Of a stretch of 28,576 nt of DNA, positions 22,912 to 28,576 are shown piece after piece. The notes under the pieces were generated by a model. It ran no database searches, had not been told where the DNA came from, and saw nothing but the letters and a program-made list of their open reading frames with translations. Origin of the DNA: an uncultured Candidatus Saccharibacteria bacterium (GTDB lineage: Bacteria; Patescibacteriota; Saccharimonadia; Saccharimonadales; Saccharimonadaceae); NCBI GenBank assembly GCA_938046115.1, contig CALIXX010000016.1, forward strand, positions 1 to 28,576. Direction: 5' to 3'. Made by a program: the position numbers and the translations under genes. Position 1 is the first letter of the stretch. The number at the start of each line of letters is the position of its first letter.

Positions 22912-22988
22912 AGATAGGCTTTAAGATTTAGCTCCTAGAGCCAACCATAGCCTATCACTACACAAGAAAATATCTGGAGACCAGCGAT
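22912..22988 (+). repeat. Hairpin plus half copy of family 2
   Basis: GATAGGCT (22912-22919) pairs with AGCCTATC (22947-22954). The conserved left block of family 2, AAGAAAATATCTGGAG (22964-22979) then ACCAGCGAT, follows; no clear right block was found. It lies directly after family 1 copy 4. Confidence 0.5.
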
Positions 22989-23056
22989 CAAATGCAACAA
23001 TACTTCCACACTTCCTCGCATTTTCCTCTTCTCCCCTGCCGATTTCTCCCTTGCGC

Positions 23057-23065
23057 TGCTATACT
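23057..23065 (+). promoter_or_regulatory. Extended -10 promoter of ychF
   Basis: TGC plus TATACT (23060-23065) ends 6 nt before ATG 23072, with no ribosome-binding site. A leaderless mRNA is likely. Confidence 0.65.
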
Positions 23066-23071
23066 ATATAT

Positions 23072-24154
23072 ATGAGTCTATCTATTGGTATCGTTGGCCT
23101 GCCCAATGTTGGCAAGTCGACCCTTTTCAACGCCCTCACCAACAATGATATTTTGGCAGCCAACTACCCCTTTGCCACCATCGAGCCCAACACTGGCATT
23201 GTGCCTGTGCCCGATGAGCGCCTGAATGTATTGGCCAATATGTACCACGCCGAAAAGGTCGTGCCGGCCACTGTAACCTTTGTCGATATCGCCGGGCTAG
23301 TGGCTGGTGCTGCCAGTGGCGAAGGCCTGGGTAATAAGTTCCTCGCTCATATTCGCCAGTGCGATGCAATCGTCCACATCGTCCGCGCCTTTGCAAATGA
23401 CGATATAGTCCATGTCGATACCACTGTCGACCCGCAGCGCGATATCGACATCATTAACACCGAGCTCATGCTGGCAGACATCCAGACTATCGAGACTCGC
23501 CTCACCCGCCTCAGCAAAGAAGCTAAGGCCAACCCCAAGGCGCGCAGCACACTCGAATATCTGCAGCAGTTGCGTGACGATCTTGCCGCTGGTACCCCTG
23601 TTCATCTGAACAAAAATATTATTCACGAAGCAATCGCCGACCTCCACCTCCTCACTGCCAAGCCAGTCATCTACGTCTTTAATGTCGACGAAGCCACCCT
23701 AGCCAATGCCGAAGCTAAAGCCCGCTTGGCGGCGCTAGCTCGTGGCAGCACAGCGCTCTTCATCTGCGCCACACTAGAGGATGAGCTCAAGGGACTCGAC
23801 ACGAAGGATGCGCTAGAACTACTGGCGAGCTATGATGTGCCCGAGGCTGGCCTGACACAACTCATCCGAGCAGCGTACGATACGCTCGGCCTGCAGAGCT
23901 ACCTCACCGCTGGACCCAAGGAGGTGCACGCGTGGACGATCCACCAAGGCTGGACGGCACCACAAGCGGCTGGGGTCATCCACACCGACTTCGAGCGAGG
24001 CTTCATTGCGGCGCAGGTAGTGGATTATGACGACCTCGTGGCAGCAGGATCCGAGGCCAAAGCGCGCGAAGCAGGCAAAATCCGCACCGAAGGAAAAGCC
24101 TATGTCATGCAGCCAGGCGATGTGGTAGAATTTCGATTTAATGTAAGCAAGTGA
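23072..24154 (+). CDS. ychF: Ribosome-binding GTPase/ATPase YchF (OLA1)
   Basis: A 360-aa universally conserved P-loop protein of the Obg group that binds ribosomes and prefers ATP. The P-loop is GLPNVGKST (9-17), switch II is DIAGLVAGAASGEGLG, and the specificity motif is NVDE in YVFNVDEATL, the YchF form in place of NKxD. A coiled-coil insert (about 130-165) and a C-terminal TGS domain (about 275-358, ending GDVVEFRFNVSK) complete it. The frame is open to TTG 23051, but that would run through the promoter; ATG 23072 is the start. A terminator follows 23 nt after the stop. Confidence 0.97.
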   Translation: MSLSIGIVGLPNVGKSTLFNALTNNDILAANYPFATIEPNTGIVPVPDERLNVLANMYHAEKVVPATVTFVDIAGLVAGAASGEGLGNKFLAHIRQCDAIVHIVRAFANDDIVHVDTTVDPQRDIDIINTELMLADIQTIETRLTRLSKEAKANPKARSTLEYLQQLRDDLAAGTPVHLNKNIIHEAIADLHLLTAKPVIYVFNVDEATLANAEAKARLAALARGSTALFICATLEDELKGLDTKDALELLASYDVPEAGLTQLIRAAYDTLGLQSYLTAGPKEVHAWTIHQGWTAPQAAGVIHTDFERGFIAAQVVDYDDLVAAGSEAKAREAGKIRTEGKAYVMQPGDVVEFRFNVSK

Positions 24155-24176
24155 TCCTAGCTAGGAAACATGAACA

Positions 24177-24206
24177 AACTCGCCATGAGTTTATGGCGAG
24201 TTTTTG
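24177..24206 (+). terminator. Terminator of ychF
   Basis: AACTCGCCAT (24177-24186) pairs with ATGGCGAGTT (24193-24202) around a 6-nt loop and runs into TTTTT. Confidence 0.88.
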
Positions 24207-24263
24207 CATGGATTATTACTATAATCTTCTCAGAAGATATAGCAAAGAGTACACTGGTAATAT

Positions 24264-24896
24264 ATGCATCATTATGTGCGGCGCATTGCCATACCGGTCA
24301 TACTCGAGGTTATTTTCATCATCTCGTGTTTTGTCCTGCCACGGCACCTATATGTTTATAGTAATACAGCATTTTTCGTGGCGCTGCTTGGCTACATCGT
24401 CGCGACAAAAAGTGTGAGTATGCACCAGTGGTATCGTGCGCTTGCTGGTGGGTGGAACTTTTGGCGGCAGGTAGTAATCACGCTGGTTTGCGCAGCAGGA
24501 GCGTTTGGCGCAACGAGCCTGCTCGAGCAAGCCTTCCCTCACCTCGCCACAGGTGCCATTACAATGCCAGTCAAAACGGCAGGCGAGTTGCTACTCTTTG
24601 CGCTCTCGACTATAGTTCTCCCCGCCATTGTAGAGGAAACAATTTTTCGCAAGCAGATGATCTGCCTGGCTAGTCGCACAGCAATCATCTGCACCACCCT
24701 ACTAAGTGCTATGTTGTTTGCAGCAGAGCACTTCGTCGCGCCATGGGGTGTGCTGCTGGGCATGGTGTGGGCACTGCCATTTAGCTTGGCATATAGTATG
24801 ACGCGCAACGTGTATGTACCAATGACAGCACATGCCATTGCAAGCACACTCATCAATGGGCCGACGGTGGTGATGGCGCTATGTGTTGTGCTATGA
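24264..24896 (+). CDS. CPBP-family intramembrane protease-like protein
   Basis: A 210-aa polytopic membrane protein with about six helices. The CPBP (Abi/Rce1-like) motifs are present: EETIFR (Glu124, Glu125, Arg129), AAEHF (His156) and HAIASTLIN (His190, Asn198). The family includes prenyl-protein proteases and bacteriocin-immunity proteins; the substrate here is unknown. A TACACT box lies 8 nt before ATG 24264, which would fit a leaderless start, but the box is weak. An upstream start is unlikely because the ychF terminator lies there. Confidence 0.85.
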   Translation: MHHYVRRIAIPVILEVIFIISCFVLPRHLYVYSNTAFFVALLGYIVATKSVSMHQWYRALAGGWNFWRQVVITLVCAAGAFGATSLLEQAFPHLATGAITMPVKTAGELLLFALSTIVLPAIVEETIFRKQMICLASRTAIICTTLLSAMLFAAEHFVAPWGVLLGMVWALPFSLAYSMTRNVYVPMTAHAIASTLINGPTVVMALCVVL

Positions 24897-25083
24897 TGAG
24901 CGCGTTGCGTATTTTACGGTATGTATACATCACGAGTCGCAGTGTTTGCTTCATCATGCGTTTTTCTCTTATGTCAAAGAATTTCCACAATAACTATATA
25001 GTTGACTCTCCAAGACACTCACATTAGTCTATTCTTTGCTGTTTCCAAATCTGTCTATATATAATATATGGTGATACGAAAGA

Positions 25084-25815
25084 CTACCGCCCTGCCCTGC
25101 TTTTTTGCAATCGGTAAAACCGCTCTTGATTACCATGCGTGCCCTTCACGCTACTATCGGCCTTATCAATAATCACATAGTAGGTGCGCACCCACTGCTC
25201 AAAGTCGCGCAGGATGGCACGGCGTACGCTGTCATTTTTGACGATGCCACTGCGCGTGAGCTGCGCGCGCTGCGCCTCAAACTGCGGCTTGACCATTGCG
25301 ATGATACTGGTTCGCGGACTGCTGATGCGCACTAAGTGCGGTAGAATTTTGCGCAGACTAATGAACGATACATCAATGACAATAATGTCTGGTGTAGTGG
25401 CTGGCACAAAATTGCGAATGTCGGTTTTCTCATGCAGCTCAATGCGCGGGTCGCCACGTAGGCTGGGGTGGAGCTGCTCCGTCCCCACGTCCACCGCATA
25501 CACCATGCGCGCACCATGCTGCAATGCATAGTCAGTAAAGCCGCCAGTGCTGCTACCAACATCAAGCACGATAGTATTATCAAATGAAATATTGAGCCGC
25601 TGCGCGACGCTGGCTAATTTAAGCCCCGCCCGCGACACATAGCGCTCGTACGCCACCAGCTTTATCTGCGCCGACTCATCCACAAACATACCCGGCTTGT
25701 GTGCCACCACACCATCCACCAATACCTTGCCAAGGCGAATCCAATTCTCAGCCGCCGAGCGTGTTGCTGCGTGGCCACGCGCCACCATTGTTTTGTCTAG
25801 TCGTTGTTTTTGCAT
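25084..25815 (-). CDS. tlyA: TlyA-type rRNA 2'-O-methyltransferase
   Basis: A 243-aa S4-domain plus FtsJ-fold protein. TlyA enzymes methylate ribose 2'-OH groups in rRNA; some members are also called hemolysins. The N-terminal S4 RNA-binding domain (about 1-60) has RLDKTMVARGHAATRSAA. The SAM site is VLDVGSSTGGFTD (83-95). The VIDVSFISL, MVKPQFEA and HGNQERF segments carry the expected family residues. The frame is open to 25890, but a TATAAT box lies 6 nt before ATG 25815, making that the leaderless start. No terminator was found. Confidence 0.93.
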   Translation of the reverse strand: MQKQRLDKTMVARGHAATRSAAENWIRLGKVLVDGVVAHKPGMFVDESAQIKLVAYERYVSRAGLKLASVAQRLNISFDNTIVLDVGSSTGGFTDYALQHGARMVYAVDVGTEQLHPSLRGDPRIELHEKTDIRNFVPATTPDIIVIDVSFISLRKILPHLVRISSPRTSIIAMVKPQFEAQRAQLTRSGIVKNDSVRRAILRDFEQWVRTYYVIIDKADSSVKGTHGNQERFYRLQKSRAGR

Positions 25816-25821
25816 GTTCTT

Positions 25822-25827
25822 ATTATA
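25822..25827 (-). promoter_or_regulatory. -10 box of tlyA
   Basis: TATAAT on the minus strand, 6 nt before ATG 25815, not preceded by TG. No ribosome-binding site lies between. Confidence 0.55.
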
Positions 25828-25829
25828 CT

Positions 25830-27478
25830 GCACGAGTGGATAGATATTTAGTTGACATGAAGCTAATAGACCTGCCATGTCTTTACACAATACATGAGGC
25901 TATAGAGCATGATAATGATGAGATTGGATGATATTACTGCGCGCGGATATGCTTCTTGCTTCCGCCGTTTTCAAATTTTGATGATGGAGAGATCCGCTTT
26001 GTTCTTTGCGCGCTATTGCAGCTTTTATATTAATAACCCACTCAAACTATCGCGCACTGCAGCATGCTATTCTTCATTCGCACGCGCCGTCGGAAGCTAG
26101 CAAGATATTCAAGACACAAGACAGCTCAGCCAAGCATATAGTATATATAACAAAAATTGAGTGGACATCGTGATAGCGAAATATCTTGCTCGTATGGCTG
26201 TGCCGCATCACCAACAAGCTGCGCATTCATCCTCCCGCAAAAGCGCTATACATAGCAAAACACGATGCCACTGCAGTAGATGCTTCGCATAGCGAGTCCA
26301 CTTGTCTGAACAAAAGATTGGTTTTTGACAGCATCACATTTTTGCAAACCAAGCGTGAGTATTTGTGTATGCCACATGGTATATTTCGCATCCTCGCTGC
26401 ACATAGATAGGCCGAGATGTATCGCTCGATATTTTGCGTTTATACACGTTTTGCAAAATTTGTATGGGCCATCTGCAAGCAATTCTAGCTGCGATAATAA
26501 GCTATCCATTTTTGCACAAATCTACAAACAATGATTATTTTTATCATCAGCCGTTCACTTACGCAGCCTATACTTCGCAGCAGCATATCGCCTCGCTATA
26601 ATTTGCCTGGCATACAAAAATCAAAAATGAAACACCCTCCAACAAGCTACAACAAACTTACACGAAAAAGCAAAAAGTCAAAAATATCCAAACTCAAAAA
26701 TAGACGAGCTGAGCAATGATCACATTTTTTATCTCGCAGCGACAGCTCCACTCGTTATGTCGCCATCCGCAATTTTTTGCAGTAGCATGCCAAAGCAAAG
26801 CGCGTAGCTTCGCAGCTACACAACAAAAAAGTGTGTTCATTATTTATATAGTACTTATGTTTACTTTGGTGCGTTTTGTATTACACCCTATTGCCATAAG
26901 CGTTATTATATTGCTAAAGGTAAATGCGCGTCTGTAACGGAAATTTATTCATTTATGCTTATGGTTACTGTGTTTATCCTGGGTGCAAGCATACGTGTGT
27001 GCGCTCCATGCCGCACGAGACAATCGTTGATCTTACTACATCGTTGTTGTGCTCACTATACCCCTCCAGCTATCGTGGTGTTGTTTGTACATCACGATAC
27101 CTACGCCTTTGTGTTGTGCACATGTCATCGTTTTGCCTAATCGCTGTACTTCCTACCACGCTCATTATTCGAACGTTCGCCCGGTATTCCCTGTTCATAT
27201 TCTGTATTTTTTACAATGCCTTGTATATTTTGGCATTATCCTCGTCACAGAAAGCTTTGTTGCATTCTCTACAATAATAGCACGATCCTATCGAGCTTGA
27301 CAGCGAACCTTATGTGCTATTTATTACAACATCATTTACGTCCTCTTTCTTCCCCTATTACTCAGCAAAAACACAGAGTGTCCGCAAGCTCACGCTCAAA
27401 ATTGGCCAAAAACCGCCACTTCTCTATGTTGTTTTTATTACATATCTAGGATGCTCTAGCCCAGGAATTACACGGCAC
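25830..27478. other. Gene-poor AT-richer island
   Basis: About 1.65 kb with no credible gene. Open frames are short, occur in all three plus frames at once, and have compositions (many Cys, Ser, Leu, Tyr) unlike real proteins. No tRNA, rRNA, tmRNA, SRP or RNase P RNA motif was recognised. Small structures include GACATG/CATGTC near 25853-25882 and GTAGCT/AGCTAC near 26806-26821. A possible plus-strand promoter is TTCGCA-17-TATAAT near 26574-26602. A single TTATACACG near 26438 resembles a DnaA box but is alone. It could be an eroded gene or an unrecognised RNA. Confidence 0.5.
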
Positions 27479-27505
27479 AAAAAATACACCGCTTTTTGCG
27501 GTGTA
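27479..27505 (-). terminator. Terminator of efp operon
   Basis: On the minus strand TACACCGC (27505-27498) pairs with GCGGTGTA (27492-27485) around AAAAA, followed by six T (27484-27479). It lies 85 nt after the efp stop. Confidence 0.9.
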
Positions 27506-27589
27506 TATATGTTATCCCTACTTTCCCTACTTTCCTCTCACTTTTGCATGTCAACGCGATGAGAGCGGCTCTCATGAGCTCTCAGGGCA

Positions 27590-28150
27590 CTATTTCTTGC
27601 GCTCGCGGTACTCTCCGCTTGCTGTATCGACAGAAATAACGTCGCCCGTTTTAATAAAGGCTGGCACCTTCACTACCAGGCCCGTCTCCAGCGTCGCATC
27701 TTTGAGCACACTGCTGGTTGTGTCACCTTTTACAACATCTTCGGTGTAGGTGACTTGAAGGTAGAGGTTTTTTGGCAGCTCGACATTGATCACCTTGCCG
27801 TCGAAGAATTGCAAACCGAGGTTATCCCCTTCCTTCAAGTAGTCCTTAGCGCTGTCGACGAGGTCTGCAGCAAGCTCAAACTGCTCAAAGCTGGTTGGCT
27901 CCATAAAGTAGAATGTATCACCATCATTATAGAGGTACTGCACGCTCTGTGTTGATACCTCGGCGGGCTCAATCTTGTCTTGCCCTTTGAAAGTCTTGGG
28001 CAGCACGCTCCCATCGATCAAGTTCTTCAGCCGCACATTGACAATTGAGCCACCCCGGCCCATTACCTTCTGATTATAGTCCACAACCCGATACGGCTTG
28101 CCATCGAGCTGCACAATCACGCCTTTTTTGAGGTCAGTTGGTTGGTACAT
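27590..28150 (-). CDS. efp: Translation elongation factor P
   Basis: A 186-aa tRNA-shaped factor that relieves ribosomes stalled at polyproline. All three domains are present: KOW-like domain I (1-63), OB domain II (about 66-127) and the C-terminal domain III ending in the usual GDVISVDTASGEYRERKK. The tip loop reads VMGRGGSIVNVR, so the residue equal to Lys34 in E. coli is Arg (Arg32 from this start), and the usual PGKG proline is Met. No EarP, EpmA or YmfI-like gene is in the window. The start is ATG 28150 with AGGAG upstream; the GTG one codon earlier is less likely. Confidence 0.96.
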   Translation of the reverse strand: MYQPTDLKKGVIVQLDGKPYRVVDYNQKVMGRGGSIVNVRLKNLIDGSVLPKTFKGQDKIEPAEVSTQSVQYLYNDGDTFYFMEPTSFEQFELAADLVDSAKDYLKEGDNLGLQFFDGKVINVELPKNLYLQVTYTEDVVKGDTTSSVLKDATLETGLVVKVPAFIKTGDVISVDTASGEYRERKK

Positions 28151-28232
28151 CACCTATCTCCTGTTTAGTAGTTGCTGCTTCGTTCGAAACATCCGCCAGC
28201 GCAGTCACAGAGGTACTGCGCTGAAAAAGCTC

Positions 28233-28433
28233 CTAACCTTGCGCCACAAATGGCAGCAACGCCAAGTGGCGAGCACGCTTCACCGCTACAGCGAGCTGTC
28301 GCTGTTGTTTATCCGACAACCCTGTGCGACTGCGTGGCTCGATCTGCCCATAAATATTAATGAACTTTTGCAATGTCTTTGCATCTTTGTAGTCAAAATA
28401 GACCGGTGTGTCCTTGCGCATGCGCTTGGCCAT
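28233..28433 (-). CDS. rpsR: 30S ribosomal protein bS18
   Basis: A 66-aa small-subunit protein that pairs with bS6 on the platform. The core YFDYKDAKTLQKFINIYGQI, then RSRTGLSDKQQRQLAVAVKR and HLALLPFV, is diagnostic. It lacks the long N-terminal cysteine-bearing segment seen in some bS18 proteins. AAAGGAG precedes the ATG. It follows ssb and precedes efp on the same strand; ssb-rpsR is the widespread rpsF-ssb-rpsR order. Confidence 0.97.
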   Translation of the reverse strand: MAKRMRKDTPVYFDYKDAKTLQKFINIYGQIEPRSRTGLSDKQQRQLAVAVKRARHLALLPFVAQG

Positions 28434-28457
28434 TATTTGTTCTCCTTTAGTATGTTG

Positions 28458-28576
28458 TTAAAATGGTATTTCTGATAGGTCAATCGGCTTGTCGTCGATG
28501 TCTTCGATGACGACATCCTGGCTACTACCACTGTTAGCTGGTGCTGGTGTTGTGTTTCCGTCAGCACGTCCACCAC
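28458..28576 (-). CDS. ssb: Single-stranded DNA-binding protein, C-terminal end only
   Basis: The window cuts this gene, leaving the last 38 codons. They encode a Gly/Thr/Pro/Ser-rich linker (GGRADGNTTPAPANSGSSQD) followed by an acidic tip ending KPIDLSEIPF. That matches the conserved SSB tail, normally close to DDDIPF, which binds partner proteins of DNA metabolism. The OB fold lies outside. Position upstream of rpsR supports the call. Confidence 0.88.
   Translation of the reverse strand, partial: GGRADGNTTPAPANSGSSQDVVIEDIDDKPIDLSEIPF

Noticed and set aside
26438..26446. TTATACACG as a DnaA box / origin
   Set aside because: A single imperfect box with no cluster, and no dnaA or dnaN gene in the window.
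26627..26719. 30-codon lysine-rich frame (MKHPPTSYNKLTRK...)
   Set aside because: The basic composition follows from A-rich DNA, and no ribosome-binding site is present. The TATAAT near 26597 is too far for a leaderless start.
26924..27277. 117-codon frame in the gene-poor island
   Set aside because: Very high Cys/Ser/Leu/Tyr content and overlapping frames in the other phases show it is a composition effect.
27530..27550. GAGGAAAGT on the minus strand, resembling the RNase P RNA core
   Set aside because: It is part of a short direct repeat (CCCTACTTTCC) in the efp 3' region, with none of the other RNase P core motifs nearby.

Overview
The window most likely comes from a Patescibacteria/CPR bacterium, with Saccharibacteria (TM7) as best guess. 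The evidence is a compact type IV pilus (T4P) locus with inner-membrane parts but no PilQ/PilP-like gene, short intergenic gaps, several apparently leaderless genes, and generic housekeeping genes (ndk, xer, ychF, tlyA, efp, rpsR, ssb). TGA is used as a stop, so this is not the UGA-glycine code of Gracilibacteria/Absconditabacteria. The taxon is inferred from gene content; no marker phylogeny was possible.

Layout. 1-3210: a possible pseudoknot, a structured repeat, tRNA-Asp, ndk (minus), a XerC/D-type recombinase (plus) and an orphan gene. 3222-6423 (minus): four overlapping prepilin-like genes in the order FimT/GspH, PilV/GspI, PilW/GspJ, PilX/GspK. 6578-9312 (minus): an orphan gene whose promoter contains a GA microsatellite, the prepilin peptidase, and a major-pilin candidate, with a 500-bp spacer full of potential RNA structures. 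9692-11376: a PH-domain membrane protein overlapping a membrane-anchored PpiC foldase. 11502-12100: a proline-rich membrane protein and tRNA-Arg. 12490-19254 (minus): the pilus core operon pilM-pilN-pilO-(76-aa membrane protein)-pilB-pilT-pilC. 19357-22642: an orphan gene interrupted by a nine-C tract, then a large exported cysteine-rich protein. 23072-25815: ychF, a CPBP-family membrane protein and tlyA. 25816-27589: a 1.7-kb gene-poor, AT-richer island. 27590-28576 (minus): ssb (partial)-rpsR-efp.

How the genes fit together. The window encodes nearly a whole T4P: PilD processes the prepilins, PilB and PilT power extension and retraction, PilC is the platform, PilM/N/O form the inner-membrane alignment complex, one major pilin candidate builds the fibre, and four minor pilins could prime it or sit at its tip. 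The large exported protein and the PpiC foldase are plausible helpers in adhesion and surface-protein folding (inference). In episymbiotic CPR such pili are thought to serve host attachment and motility.

The most unusual content is non-coding. One repeat family of about 150 bp occurs four times with conserved single-stranded segments and stems that covary. A second family (two full copies and one half copy) shares conserved blocks inside an unrelated outer stem. Two orphan genes carry simple repeats placed where slippage would switch expression: (GA)7 between a consensus -35 and the -10, and C9 near a start codon. At least five genes have an extended -10 box 6-8 nt before the start codon, suggesting leaderless mRNAs.
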